Made by a program: the position numbers and the translations under genes
The notes under the pieces: generated by a model
What the model saw: the letters and a program-made list of their open reading frames with translations, nothing else
Told to the model about the DNA's origin: nothing
The model's database searches: none
Source of the DNA: Streptomyces marokkonensis
GTDB taxonomy: Bacteria; Actinomycetota; Actinomycetes; Streptomycetales; Streptomycetaceae
DNA: 52,122 bases
Direction: 5' to 3'
NCBI RefSeq assembly: GCF_008312835.1
Contig: NZ_VSKS01000034.1
Location: forward strand, 1-52,122
Part shown: piece by piece, positions 34,042 to 42,646 of the stretch
How positions within the stretch are numbered: the first letter of the stretch is position 1
Layout: each line of letters begins with the position of its first letter

Positions 34042-35556
34042 TCAGCTCAGGACCGCGCCGAGTGCCAGGAAGCCGGCGACCGCCACCAGCAGCATGCCCA
34101 TGAGGGGTGCCATGAAGCGCAGGTACTGGTCGTAGCGGACCTTGGCCAGGGCAAGGCCGCCCATGACGACGGCGGAGGTGGGGGTGATGAGGTTCACCCA
34201 TCCCGAGGCCGACTGGTAGGCGGTGACCACCAGGGCCCGGCTGACTCCGGCGAAGTCGGCCAGCGGCGCGAGGATGGGCATGGCGAGGGCCGCGTGGCCG
34301 GAGGAGGAGGGGACGAAGAACGCCAGAGGGAGGTTCACCCCGAACATCAGGACGGCGAACACGCCGGACGATGTGCCGGACACCGCCCCGTGCAGGGTGT
34401 CGAGGATGGTGTCGGTGACGCTGGCGTTGTTCATGATGACGGTGACACCGCGCGCCAGCATGACGATCATGGCCGCACCGATGAAGTCCCCGGCGCCGGC
34501 GGTGATGGCCTCCGCGGTGCCCTTCTCCCGCAGGCCGCCGACCAGCCCGACGAGGATGGACGCGACGATGAACAGGGCGGCGAGCTCGGGGAAGTACCAG
34601 CCGAGGGTGGGCAGGAAGGTGATGTGCAGATCGGCCCAGGGAACCACGGCGAAGATCATGAAGAGGAAGGTGGCCGTGAAGAGCCCCAGGACGGTGCGCT
34701 GACGACGGGTGAGCTCCACCTGGCCGCCGCCCTCGGCCTGGAGGCGGTGGTCGTCCTCGGTGAGCGGGGTCAGGGAGCGGGTGGGGTCAGCGGTGATGCG
34801 GCGGGCGTAGCGCAGCACGTACGCGGCTGCCAGCGCCGTCAGGCAGGCCCACATCGCCAGGCGCAGCAGGATGCCGTCACCGGTACCGATGCCGGCGCTG
34901 TCGGAGGCCACTCCGGTGGCGAACGGGTTCACGGTGGAGGCGAGGGTGCCGACTCCGGCGCCGACCATGATGACGGTCGCGGCGACCATACGGTCGTAAC
35001 CCAGGCCCAGCATCAGCGGGATCATGAGCCCGTAGAAGCCGAGGGTTTCCTCCGCCATGCCGTAGGTGGTGCCGCCGAGGGAGAACACCGCCATGAGAAC
35101 GACGAGCAGCACCGCTCGGTGGTGGCGCAGGCGTTGGGCGAGACGTGCGACTCCGGCGGTGAGGGCGCCGGTGCGCATGGTGACGGTGATGAAGGCGCCC
35201 ACGGCCAGGATGAAGAGGAACACTCCGGCGGCGCCCGCGAAGATCCCGGTGGCCCCGGGGGTGGTGAGACCGCTCTGGGTGTCGGTGACCCCGTACAGGC
35301 CGTTGACCGGTGAGAGGAACAGGTCCTTGAGCCGCTCCCAGAAGCCGGTGGTCACCTCCACCGAACGGTAGGTGCCGGGGACGGGGCTGCCGTCCTTCGT
35401 GTCGTAGCGTCCGGCGGGCAGCACGAAGGTCAGGGCCCAGACCGCGACGGTGACCACTATCAGGACGGTGAACGCGGAGGGGAAGGAGAAGCGCCGCTTC
35501 GTGGGCGCGGTGCCGGCGGCGGGATCGGGGGCTGTGGGAGTGGTGCCGAGGCTCAT
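34042..35556 (-). CDS. YfcC-type basic amino acid carrier of the arginine deiminase operon (ArcD-like role)
   Basis: A 504-aa integral membrane protein with about 12 hydrophobic segments and the YfcC/C4-dicarboxylate-carrier family pattern (GTTYGMAEETLGFYGLMIPLMLGLGYDRM; GAGVGTLASTVNPFATGVAS; NLPLAFFVPSSSGHAALAMPILAPLADFAGVSR; NLITPTSAVVMGGLALAKVRYDQYLRF). It is not homologous to the classical ArcD antiporter, but YfcC-type carriers replace it in many arc operons. Arginine/ornithine exchange is inferred from position. Its ATG overlaps the arcC stop by four bases (35553-35556). Confidence 0.88.
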   Translation of the reverse strand: MSLGTTPTAPDPAAGTAPTKRRFSFPSAFTVLIVVTVAVWALTFVLPAGRYDTKDGSPVPGTYRSVEVTTGFWERLKDLFLSPVNGLYGVTDTQSGLTTPGATGIFAGAAGVFLFILAVGAFITVTMRTGALTAGVARLAQRLRHHRAVLLVVLMAVFSLGGTTYGMAEETLGFYGLMIPLMLGLGYDRMVAATVIMVGAGVGTLASTVNPFATGVASDSAGIGTGDGILLRLAMWACLTALAAAYVLRYARRITADPTRSLTPLTEDDHRLQAEGGGQVELTRRQRTVLGLFTATFLFMIFAVVPWADLHITFLPTLGWYFPELAALFIVASILVGLVGGLREKGTAEAITAGAGDFIGAAMIVMLARGVTVIMNNASVTDTILDTLHGAVSGTSSGVFAVLMFGVNLPLAFFVPSSSGHAALAMPILAPLADFAGVSRALVVTAYQSASGWVNLITPTSAVVMGGLALAKVRYDQYLRFMAPLMGMLLVAVAGFLALGAVLS

Positions 35557-36506
35557 CTCAGGTCCTCATGTGCGTCAAGGCGGCCGTCGAGGTCACGGCC
35601 GGTGGGTGTGACGACGGTGCCGGCGGTCCCGTCGAGGATGGCGCGGGCGTCCTGGAGGGCACCGATGGCTGCCGTGCCGCCGGTGAGTTCCACGAACCGG
35701 CACACGGCGTCGACCTTGGGGCCCATCGATCCCGCCGGGAAGTGCTGGGCTCGCAGCGCCGCGGGGGTGGTCCGGCCGATGGGTTCGGCCTCGGAGGTGC
35801 CGTAGTGGAGCGAGACGTGGGGAACGTCGGTGAGCAGCAGCAGGGCGTCGGCGTCGAGCGCCTCGGCCAGGAGGGCCGCGGTGAGGTCCTTGTCCACCAC
35901 CGCTTCGACACCGGCCAACTGCCCCTGCTCGTCCCGGATGACCGGTACGCCGCCGCCTCCGGCGCACACGGCCACCGCTCCCGACTGGAGCAGCAGCCGG
36001 ATCAGCCGGGTCTCCACGACCCTCTGCGGGCGGGGCGAGGGTACGACGCGCCGCCAGTGCGTGCCGTCCTGCTTGACCGTCCAGCCCCGCTCCGCGGCGA
36101 GATGCTCGGCCTCATCCCGGTCGTAGACGGGGCCGACGAACTTGGCCGGGTCGGCGAAGGCGGGGTCGGCCGCGGAGACCAGGGTCTGGTTCAGCAGGGC
36201 GCACACCTGGCGGCCGGGCAGGGCGTTCTGCAGGGACTGCAGGAGCCAGTAGCCGATCATGCCCTGGGTCTCCGCGCCCAGGACGTCGAAGGGGTAGGGG
36301 CTGCTCAGGGAGCGGTCCGCGGCGCTCTCCAGGGCGAGGACGCCGACCTGAGGGCCGTTGCCGTGGGTGATGACGAGCTCGTGCTCACGGGCGAGCGGGG
36401 CGAGGGCCGCCACGGCGGCGCGGACGTTGGCGAGCTGCACGGCGGCGTCCGGCCGCTCCTCGCGGCGGAGCAGGGCGTTGCCGCCCAGGGCGACGACGAC
36501 ACGCAT
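35553..36506 (-). CDS. arcC: Carbamate kinase
   Basis: Last step of the arginine deiminase pathway: carbamoyl phosphate + ADP gives ATP + carbamate. The 317-aa protein is of normal length and has the amino acid kinase motifs GGNALL (8-13), HGNGPQVG (48-55), the long VYDRDEAEHLAAERGWTVKQDG insertion typical of carbamate kinase, CAGGGGVPV and VDKDLTAALLAEALDADALLLLTDV. The start is ATG 36506, 33 bp after the arcB stop; the stop overlaps the carrier gene start. Confidence 0.96.
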   Translation of the reverse strand: MRVVVALGGNALLRREERPDAAVQLANVRAAVAALAPLAREHELVITHGNGPQVGVLALESAADRSLSSPYPFDVLGAETQGMIGYWLLQSLQNALPGRQVCALLNQTLVSAADPAFADPAKFVGPVYDRDEAEHLAAERGWTVKQDGTHWRRVVPSPRPQRVVETRLIRLLLQSGAVAVCAGGGGVPVIRDEQGQLAGVEAVVDKDLTAALLAEALDADALLLLTDVPHVSLHYGTSEAEPIGRTTPAALRAQHFPAGSMGPKVDAVCRFVELTGGTAAIGALQDARAILDGTAGTVVTPTGRDLDGRLDAHEDLR

Positions 36507-36539
36507 GAGTGTTCTCCAGGGGGTGGGCGGCGGGCGGGG

Positions 36540-37541
36540 TCAGTCGGCGAGGGTGGCGACGAGAACCGCCTTGATGGTGTGAAGCCGGTTCTCGGCCTGG
36601 TCGAACACGATGGAGTGGGAGGACTCGAACACCTCGTCGGTGACCTCCAGCGCGGTCATGCCGGTGCGGGCGGCGATCTTCGCGCCGACGGTGGTGTCGC
36701 TGTTGTGGAAGGCCGGAAGGCAGTGCATGAACTTCACCCGCGGGTTCCCGGTCGCCTGAAGGACGGCGGAGGTGACCTGGTAGGGCTTGAGCAGGGCGAT
36801 GCGTTCGTCCCACAGCTCCGGCGGCTCCCCCATCGACAGCCAGACGTCGGTGTAGACGAAGTCGGCACCGGCTCCGCCTTCGGCCACGTCCTCGGTGAGC
36901 GTGATCCGCGCGCCGGTGCCGGCTGCCACCTTGCGTGCCTCGTCGACTATGTCAGGGGCGTTGTGCAGGGAGCTGGGGCCGATCATGCGTACGTCCATAC
37001 CGAGCATCGCCGCGGTGATCAGCAGTGAGTTGCCGACGTTGTTGCGTGCGTCCCCCAGGTAGGCGAAGGACACCTGCTGCAGCGGCTTGTCGGTGTGTTC
37101 CCACATGGTGAGCACGTCGGCGAGCGACTGGGTGGGATGCCACTGGTCGGTCAGCCCGTTCCACACCGGCACGCCGGCGTACTGGGCCAGCTCCTCCACC
37201 AGGCGCTGGTCGCTGCCCCGGTACTCGATGCCGTCGTAGTAGCGGCCCAGCACCCGGGCGGTGTCCTTGATCGATTCCTTGTGTCCGAGCTGCGAGCTCG
37301 AGGGCTCCAGGTAGGTCACATGCGCGCCCTGCTGATGGGCAGCCACTTCGAACGCGCAGCGGGTACGCGTCGAGGTCTTCTCGAAGATGACGGCGATGTT
37401 CTTGCCGCGCAGCCGCTGCTCCTCGCAACCGCCGCGGCGGTCCGCCTTGATCCGTGCGGACAACTCCAGCAGGTGGCGGAACTCCTCCGGGGTGAAGTCG
37501 AGTTCCTTGAGGAAGGTGCGGTGGCTCAGGTCGACGGACAT
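36540..37541 (-). CDS. arcB: Catabolic ornithine carbamoyltransferase
   Basis: Phosphorolysis of citrulline to ornithine and carbamoyl phosphate. The 333-aa protein has the carbamoyl-phosphate loop STRTR (57-61), HPTQ (135-138), the ornithine-loop SMGE region (DVWLSMGEP) and HCLPAFHN with the catalytic Cys. The start is ATG 37541, with AGGAG 8 nt upstream; the frame is open further but the added residues are non-conserved. Location between arcA and arcC shows that this is the catabolic arcB rather than biosynthetic argF. Confidence 0.95.
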   Translation of the reverse strand: MSVDLSHRTFLKELDFTPEEFRHLLELSARIKADRRGGCEEQRLRGKNIAVIFEKTSTRTRCAFEVAAHQQGAHVTYLEPSSSQLGHKESIKDTARVLGRYYDGIEYRGSDQRLVEELAQYAGVPVWNGLTDQWHPTQSLADVLTMWEHTDKPLQQVSFAYLGDARNNVGNSLLITAAMLGMDVRMIGPSSLHNAPDIVDEARKVAAGTGARITLTEDVAEGGAGADFVYTDVWLSMGEPPELWDERIALLKPYQVTSAVLQATGNPRVKFMHCLPAFHNSDTTVGAKIAARTGMTALEVTDEVFESSHSIVFDQAENRLHTIKAVLVATLAD

Positions 37542-37606
37542 GTTAGAACTCCTGGGGACGTGTGTCGGGGCGTGAAGGGACGGGGCGGCAGGACGCCGGT
37601 GTGCGC

Positions 37607-38830
37607 TCAGGCGGCTTCTCGTTCGATGGGACAGCTCATGCAGCGCGGGCCGCCACGGCCCCGGCCGAGCTCGTTGCCGCGCACGGTGACGACCTCGATC
37701 CCGTTCTTGCGCAAGTAGGTGTTGGTGGTGACGTTGCGCTCGTAGGCGACGACCACCCCGGGCTCCACGGCCAGCACGTTGCAGCCGTCGTCCCATTGCT
37801 CCCGCTCGGCGGAACGCACGTCCTGGCTGGGTGTGAGCACGTTGATGGACGGCAGTCCCAGGGCATCCGCGATGGCCTGGTCCATGTACTCGGGCGCGTG
37901 GTCCGTGATCTTCAGTCCCTGCCCGCCCGTGCCGGGTTCGATCGTGGATGCCGGCAGCATGCCCAGGCCGGCGTAACGGGTGAACGTGTCACCGCTCACC
38001 ATCGTCATCACGGTGTCCAGGTGCATGAAGCTGCGGCGTTTCGGCATGTTGACCGCCACCACCCGCCGGGCGGAGCCCGCGGTGAACATCCGCAGCGCCA
38101 GGTTCTCCACCGCCTGCGGGGTGGTGCGCTCGCTCATCCCGACGAGTACGGCGCCGTTGCCGATGACCAGGACGTCGCCGCCCTCGATGGTGGCGGGGTA
38201 GGCCCCTTCACCGTCGGTCCATCGGTGGAACTCGCCCTTGTCGAAGAGGGGATGGTGACGGTAGATGGCCTCGAAGTGGACTGTCTCGCTGCGGCGGGCG
38301 CGCTTGCTCATCGGGTTGATGCTCACCCCGTCGTACACCCAGCACGACGTGTCGCGCGTGAAGAGGTGGTTGGGCAGCGGTGCGAGGAGGAAGTCATCGG
38401 GGGCCATGGCGTGGAGCCGGACGCTCGGTATGGTCCCGACGCGCTCGAGCAGTTCGCCTTTGGTGACACCACCGATGAGGCAGGTGGTGAGCGCGGCCGG
38501 CTCCAGGGAGTCGAAGTACGCGCGGAAACGGCCGGTGGCCAGGGCGCCGAACTCCCGGTCGTCGAAGACGCGCTCCATGACCAGCTGCCGCGCGGCGGGC
38601 AGTGCCAGCGTCTCGGTCAGCAGGTCCGCGAGGAGGTGGACGCGCACGCCACGATCACGAAGTGTGTCGGCGAAGGCGTCGTGCTCCTCGCGGGCGCGCT
38701 TGACCCACAGCACGTCGTCGAAAAGGAGCTCGTCCTTGTTGGTGGGTGTCAGGCGTTTCAACTCGAGGTCCGGCCGGTGAAGGATGACCTGCTTGAGGCG
38801 GCCCGTCTCGGAGTCGACGTGGAAGGACAT
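37607..38830 (-). CDS. arcA: Arginine deiminase
   Basis: Hydrolyses arginine to citrulline and ammonia; first gene of the operon. The 407-aa protein contains the guanidino-group-modifying enzyme signatures: LKQVILHRP near the N-terminus, [40 protein letters not shown] (catalytic His) and the terminal [14 protein letters not shown] with the catalytic C397. ATG 38830 follows a GGGGG ribosome binding site. A longer frame reaches 38920 but would add Pro/Arg-rich residues. The arcB gene starts 65 bp downstream. Confidence 0.96.
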   Translation of the reverse strand: MSFHVDSETGRLKQVILHRPDLELKRLTPTNKDELLFDDVLWVKRAREEHDAFADTLRDRGVRVHLLADLLTETLALPAARQLVMERVFDDREFGALATGRFRAYFDSLEPAALTTCLIGGVTKGELLERVGTIPSVRLHAMAPDDFLLAPLPNHLFTRDTSCWVYDGVSINPMSKRARRSETVHFEAIYRHHPLFDKGEFHRWTDGEGAYPATIEGGDVLVIGNGAVLVGMSERTTPQAVENLALRMFTAGSARRVVAVNMPKRRSFMHLDTVMTMVSGDTFTRYAGLGMLPASTIEPGTGGQGLKITDHAPEYMDQAIADALGLPSINVLTPSQDVRSAEREQWDDGCNVLAVEPGVVVAYERNVTTNTYLRKNGIEVVTVRGNELGRGRGGPRCMSCPIEREAA

Positions 38831-39337
38831 GGAACCCCCGTGAGGTCGGTTTCTGCGTGTCCCGGACACAGGGCACGTGACGTGCGTCCGGGCGTCTGCG
38901 GGACAGACACCCGGGAGCACTTGAACCCTGTCACTCGCGGCTCACCGAACGCGGACGGCAACAGGCCTTGGTGTCCGGCCGTGCGGTACACGGCGGAGGG
39001 GGCCGGTTCGTCGGGTGCGCAGGGCCCTTCGGCCCCTGGGTATCGGCGGAAGGGCGGGCGCGCCGGGTCCTGTGGTGCGAACATGGGGCTCCGTCACGTG
39101 TCCTCGTGCGGCACCACGGCCACAGGGGACACGTAGTGGTGCGGCGCTGCGTGCGTGACGGAGCCCAGGTGGGCGCGCGTTGGGCCCGGCGTGTGCGGAG
39201 GGGCGTCGGCCCGGTCATGTGCGGGACGCCCGGGCCGGCACAGCGCGGCAACGGGCACTGAGGGGGCATCGTGGTGCCAGGGCTGCGGAGCAACCACAGG
39301 AGCAACCACAGGAGCAACTATCGAACAGGTCCTGCTT
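38831..39337. promoter_or_regulatory. Upstream region of the arc operon, 507 bp without a gene
   Basis: No frame here looks coding; the plus-strand frame at 38968-39261 is Gly/Arg/Val-rich with no ribosome binding site. The region contains a near-palindrome at 39021-39037 (AGGGCC-N5-GGCCCT-like) and several CACGTG-type motifs (near 38875 and 39096). At its far end are three 12-bp tandem repeats (39287-39320). It should carry the arcA promoter. The GGGCC...GGCCC form is reminiscent of DevR/OsdR dormancy boxes but the match is loose. Confidence 0.4.
39287..39320. repeat. Three tandem copies of a 12-bp repeat
   Basis: GGAGCAACCACA occurs exactly at 39287-39298 and 39299-39310, with a third partial copy GGAGCAACTA at 39311-39320. 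It lies just beyond the stop codon of the 62-aa minus-strand gene and outside any gene. Confidence 0.85.
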
Positions 39338-39526
39338 CTAGGGGGCGAGGGCCGGGGTCCTGGGGGCGGTCGCCAGGCGCAGGCCGAGGTCGACCAGGGT
39401 CCAGCCGAGGCGGGTGCGCAGGCGCCGCGGGCGCCCGGCCGCGGCGGCGAGGCGGTACGCGTCGGCCTCCGCACGGAGATCCGCGGCACGGACGTGGTGC
39501 AGGGCGAGACGGGTCTCCGGGTGCAT
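39338..39526 (-). CDS. 62-aa protein co-transcribed with the ArsR-type regulator
   Basis: MHPETRLALHHVRAADLRAEADAYRLAAA... is a short helical, Arg/Ala/Leu-rich protein ending in TPALAP. The ATG at 39526 has GAGG 9-10 nt upstream. It begins only 11 nt after the stop of the regulator gene, so it is part of the same transcript. Similar short proteins starting MHPE often follow regulator genes in actinobacteria, as I recall, but I know of no function. No transmembrane helix is evident. Confidence 0.7.
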   Translation of the reverse strand: MHPETRLALHHVRAADLRAEADAYRLAAAAGRPRRLRTRLGWTLVDLGLRLATAPRTPALAP

Positions 39527-39537
39527 CGGGCAGCCTC

Positions 39538-40140
39538 TCAATCCGTACGGACGGGGAAGACGTGGTGGTGGACGCGCACCTGTTCGGCGTCCGGCGCACC
39601 GTCGTCGGGGGCCTGCGCGCGGTAGCTCTCCACGAGGGCGTGCACCTTGTGGATCAGTTCCTCCGCCAGTTCCGGCGTGAGGCGCAGCGTCCAGTCGCTC
39701 AGGTCCGACGCGCGGCGCCAGGCCTCCGACCACTCGTTGCCGGTGCCGAGCCAGGTCGCGATCTCCTGGGTGTGATGGTTGGCGACCTCGTGCAGGAACA
39801 GGTCGGCGGCGCCTCGCACCTGGGGATCGCGGTCCTTGAGCAGCGCGTCGTCGAAGCTCACTCCCGCGTGGACCGCCCTCCACCACCGCTCCCGCCCCTT
39901 GCCGTGCTCCGGCGCGTCCTCCACGAACCCGTGGACGGCGAGCTGACGCAGGTGGTAGCTGGTGGCGCCGCTGGACTGGCCGAGTCTCGCGGCCAGTTGG
40001 GAAGCGGTGGCCGGCCCGCCACGCCGCAGCGCGCTCAGCAGCTGCATGCGCAGGGGGTGCGCGAGACCGCGCAGTGAGCGCGCGTCCAGGCTGTGGAGCT
40101 TGGGGTCCTGTGGATCCTGGGGATCACCGGGCTTGTCCAT
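39538..40140 (-). CDS. ArsR-type helix-turn-helix transcriptional regulator
   Basis: A 200-aa regulator with an N-terminal winged helix (LDARSLRGLAHPLRMQLLSALRRGGPATASQLAARLGQSSGATSYHLRQLAVHGFVED, residues about 18-75), a signature of the ArsR/HTH_20 group, followed by a helical ligand or dimerisation domain with many Trp and His residues. There is no CxC metal site, so metal sensing is unlikely. I chose ATG 40140, because a -10-like TATCTT ends 7 nt before it; an ATG at 40176 lies inside the operator. It is followed at once by the 62-aa gene. No transporter gene is adjacent, so its target is probably itself. Confidence 0.88.
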   Translation of the reverse strand: MDKPGDPQDPQDPKLHSLDARSLRGLAHPLRMQLLSALRRGGPATASQLAARLGQSSGATSYHLRQLAVHGFVEDAPEHGKGRERWWRAVHAGVSFDDALLKDRDPQVRGAADLFLHEVANHHTQEIATWLGTGNEWSEAWRRASDLSDWTLRLTPELAEELIHKVHALVESYRAQAPDDGAPDAEQVRVHHHVFPVRTD

Positions 40141-40147
40141 GGGTGCG

Positions 40148-40204
40148 AAGATAGCGTTGCAAAGAAATCTATGCAACTACTTCTTTGCAACCCTCTCTTT
40201 GCAT
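40148..40204 (-). promoter_or_regulatory. Leaderless promoter and TTTGCAA operator of the ArsR-type gene
   Basis: On the minus strand TTGCAT (40176-40171), a 17-bp spacer and TATCTT (40153-40148) stand 7 nt before the ATG, predicting a leaderless mRNA. An inverted repeat of 11 bp, GTTGCAAAGAA (40156-40166) and TTCTTTGCAAC (40181-40191), brackets the -35 element. A further TCTTTGCAT copy is at 40196-40204. The layout suits autorepression. Confidence 0.7.
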
Positions 40205-40233
40205 GTCGATGAACTGCCTGTCGATGAACTGCC
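40204..40233. repeat. Exact 15-bp tandem duplication upstream of the 106-aa gene
   Basis: TGTCGATGAACTGCC occurs at 40204-40218 and again, without change, at 40219-40233. It lies between the regulator's operator and the plus-strand gene at 40335, so it could be part of either promoter or just a recent slippage event. Confidence 0.85.
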
Positions 40234-40334
40234 GATGACGCCGTTGGCGTGACGTTTCACCGCGGTCGCAACCGGAGCGGGTGCGGGCGGGCTCCTGTCC
40301 TGCAGAACCGACACCCTTCGGTGAGGAGACCCAC

Positions 40335-40655
40335 ATGACCGCGACCGCCTTCGAGTACGGCCCGAACCATGCCCTCGTCGACCCCTACGCCGTCGGGAAC
40401 GGCACCGACGCCGCCTGGTGGCCCTCCGCCGCCGGACAGACGGACAGCGACTACCTGCTGGCCCCGCCGAACCCGGCCGAGCGCGTCGACACCGCCATCG
40501 ACCCGCGTGACCGCCGACGGCTGGAACTCCACGCCGCGCTGACCGCCGCCGGCATCCCGCCGCGCCCCGAGGACCGCGAGGCCATCGAGAGCCTGAGCGC
40601 CCTGTCCGGCAGCATCAACACCACCATCCAGCGCTGGCTGCACCACACGCTGTGA
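40335..40655 (+). CDS. 106-aa protein of unknown function
   Basis: ATG 40335 follows GAGGAGA at a good distance. The product MTATAFEYGPNHALVDPYAVGNG... has an aromatic/Pro-rich first half without strong secondary structure and a helical second half (DPRDRRRLELHAALTAAGIPPRPEDREAIESLSALSGSINTTIQRWL). There is no signal peptide, no membrane helix and no motif that I recognise. It is convergent with the response regulator gene (10 bp between stops) and stands alone. Codon use is as for its neighbours. Confidence 0.75.
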   Translation: MTATAFEYGPNHALVDPYAVGNGTDAAWWPSAAGQTDSDYLLAPPNPAERVDTAIDPRDRRRLELHAALTAAGIPPRPEDREAIESLSALSGSINTTIQRWLHHTL

Positions 40656-40665
40656 GCCGCCGGGC

Positions 40666-41328
40666 TCACGCCCTCCCCGGCGCCACCAGCCCCGACTCGT
40701 ACGCCACGATGACCAGTTGGGCCCGGTCCCGGACCCCGAGCTTGCCCATGGTGCGGCTCACGTGGGTCTTGGCGGTGAGCGGGCTCAGCCCCAGCGACTC
40801 CGCGATCTCGGTGTTGTTCATGCCGCGCGCGACCAGGGTGAGCACCTCCCGCTCACGGTCGGACAGGCACTCGGGGCCGGCGGCGACCGGCGCGGACGGG
40901 CTGCGCAGGAACCGCGCGATGAGGCGTGCCGTGGGGCCCGGTGAGAGCAGGGCCTCGCCGGCCGCGACCGTGCGGATGGCGTCGAGGAGTTCGGCGGGCC
41001 GGGTGTCCTTCACCAGGAAGCCGGAGGCACCGGCGCGCAGCGCGTCCACGATGTTCTCGTCCGTGTCGTAGGTGGTGAGGACGAGGACCTTGACGCCCGC
41101 GAGGTCGTCGTCGGCCGCGATCTCGCGGGTCGCCTCGATGCCGTCGAGGTCGGGCATGCGGATGTCCATGACGACGAGGTCGGCGCGCTCGGAGCGGGCC
41201 AGTTCCGCCGCCTGCCTGCCGGTGGCGGCCTGGCCCACGACCTCCATGTCGGGCGCCGACTCGACGAGCATCGCGAACGCCTCCCGTACGAGGGTCTGGT
41301 CGTCGGCGAGCAGCACGCGGATGGTCAT
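40666..41328 (-). CDS. NarL/LuxR-family response regulator
   Basis: A 220-aa response regulator. The receiver domain has D9/D10, phospho-acceptor D55 (LVVMDIRMPD), T85/T86 and K107 (FLVKD), all canonical. A LuxR-type HTH at about 154-209 follows (LSDREREVLTLVARGMNNTEIAESLGLSPLTAKTHVSRTMGKLGVRDRAQLV). Its ATG overlaps the stop of the histidine kinase gene by four bases, so the two proteins are made together. The likely target is the MMPL exporter gene upstream, which carries a perfect palindrome in its promoter region. Confidence 0.96.
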   Translation of the reverse strand: MTIRVLLADDQTLVREAFAMLVESAPDMEVVGQAATGRQAAELARSERADLVVMDIRMPDLDGIEATREIAADDDLAGVKVLVLTTYDTDENIVDALRAGASGFLVKDTRPAELLDAIRTVAAGEALLSPGPTARLIARFLRSPSAPVAAGPECLSDREREVLTLVARGMNNTEIAESLGLSPLTAKTHVSRTMGKLGVRDRAQLVIVAYESGLVAPGRA

Positions 41329-42578
41329 CCGGTGGTCCCTTCCCGTGTCGCGGTCGTCAGCGGCAGGCTCGCGGTCACCTGGAAGCCCCCGCCCTCCCGT
41401 GGTCCGGCGTCGAGTGTGCCACCCACGCTGCGGGCCCGTTCGCGCATGCCGACGAGTCCGAATCCGGGGGTGCCGCCGGGGGTGGGCCCGGTGCCGTCGT
41501 CGGTGACGGACAGACGCAGGGTGCCGTCCTCCTCGCGCAGGTCGACGCGGACCGCCGGATCGGGACCGGCGTGCCGGACGGCGTTGGTCAGCGCCTCCTG
41601 CACGAGGCGGTAGGCGGCGGCGCCGACGGCGGGCGGAACGGGCCCCGTCACGCGGACGGCCGGTTCCACGCGGGCGCCGGCGAGACGCGCGGCCGCCACC
41701 AGGTCGGGCACGCCGTCGAGGCCGGCCAGCGGGCCGCGGGCGTCCGCGGGGGCGCCGTTGTCGCGCAGCACCTCCAGGGTCGTACGGAGTTCCCCGCGCG
41801 CCGTCCGGCAGGTCTCGGCGATGTCGTCGAGGGCCTTGGCGACGGTCGCCCGGTCGAGGCGTTCGGGGTCGGCGGCCAGGACGTGCGCGGCGACGGAGGT
41901 CTGCACGCCGATGACGGTGATGCTGTGGGCGAGCAGGTCGTGCAGGTCGCGGGCGATGCGCAGACGCTCCTCGGCGACCCGGCGGCGGGCCTCCTCCTCG
42001 CGGGTGCGTTCGGCGCGTTCCGCGCGTTCGACGATGGCGGCGACGTACTGGCGGTAGAAGCGGACGTCGACGCCGAAGACGAGTACGGCGACGACCCAGC
42101 CGGTGATGCGGACCAGTTCCACGAGGCCGTCGGGGTTGGTGAGGGCGTTCATGGTGAGGGTCACGCCGATGAGGACGGTGCCGAGGAGCAGGGTGCGGCG
42201 CGGTGGGCTGGTCGCGGCGACGGTGTAGAGGGCGACCATGGAACCGGCGACGGGCGCGCCGTGGTTGTTGTCCAGGGCGTGGTACGGCACGACCGCTGCC
42301 ATCACCAGCAGGAGCACGAGCAGCGGGCGCCGCCGTCGCCACGCCAGCGGCACGTGGGCGGCGAACAGCAGCGTCCAGCCGAGCGCGTCGGGCCGGCGGC
42401 CGTCGTCGACGAGCAGCGCGACGGCGGTGGCGAGCACGGCGGTGCACACGGCCAGGATCGCGTCGTTGCGGACGGCGTGCGGGGCGGTCAGGGGGTCACG
42501 GTTGACCGCCGCCATGATCCGCTCGCCGGTGCGGAGGTGTTCCGCCGGTGGCGTGGGGGTCGCTGTCGTCGTGGGCAC
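41325..42578 (-). CDS. Membrane histidine kinase (HisKA_3 family)
   Basis: The sensor partner of the response regulator, 417 aa. Four to five N-terminal membrane helices (AILAVCTAVLATAVALLV to ITGWVVAVLVFGVDV) come first. They are followed by a coiled linker rich in Glu/Arg, the dimerisation and phosphorylation helix RIARDLHDLLAHSITVIGVQ, and an HATPase domain (YRLVQEALTNAVRHAG; VTDDGTGP; GFGLVGMRERA). There is almost no extracytoplasmic loop, so it probably senses something in the membrane. I chose GTG 42578 because GGAGG stands 9 nt before it; the alternative ATG 42587 directly abuts that GGAGG. Confidence 0.95.
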   Translation of the reverse strand: MPTTTATPTPPAEHLRTGERIMAAVNRDPLTAPHAVRNDAILAVCTAVLATAVALLVDDGRRPDALGWTLLFAAHVPLAWRRRRPLLVLLLVMAAVVPYHALDNNHGAPVAGSMVALYTVAATSPPRRTLLLGTVLIGVTLTMNALTNPDGLVELVRITGWVVAVLVFGVDVRFYRQYVAAIVERAERAERTREEEARRRVAEERLRIARDLHDLLAHSITVIGVQTSVAAHVLAADPERLDRATVAKALDDIAETCRTARGELRTTLEVLRDNGAPADARGPLAGLDGVPDLVAAARLAGARVEPAVRVTGPVPPAVGAAAYRLVQEALTNAVRHAGPDPAVRVDLREEDGTLRLSVTDDGTGPTPGGTPGFGLVGMRERARSVGGTLDAGPREGGGFQVTASLPLTTATREGTTG

Positions 42579-42599
42579 GGGGTCCATCCTCCGGGAGGA

Positions 42600-42628
42600 G
42601 GGCGCCCCTCCGGGAGGGAGGGGCGCCC
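42600..42628 (-). terminator. Strong hairpin between the MMPL and kinase genes
   Basis: A 12-bp perfect stem (42600-42611 with 42617-42628) with a 5-nt loop separates the exporter gene (stop 42647) from the kinase start on the same strand. There is no T-tract. It may attenuate read-through from the exporter gene into the two-component genes. Confidence 0.6.
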
Positions 42629-42646
42629 TGGGCGGCACGCGGGTGG

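Noticed and set aside
36540-37541. Biosynthetic argF
   Set aside because: The gene lies within an arcA-arcB-arcC-carrier operon and no arginine biosynthesis gene is adjacent.
38968-39261. Plus-strand 97-codon frame in the arc upstream region
   Set aside because: Gly/Val/Arg-rich with no ribosome binding site or motif, and overlapping the minus-strand promoter region of arcA.
39287-39320. CRISPR-like tandem repeats
   Set aside because: The 12-bp units are directly adjacent with no spacers and no cas genes are present.
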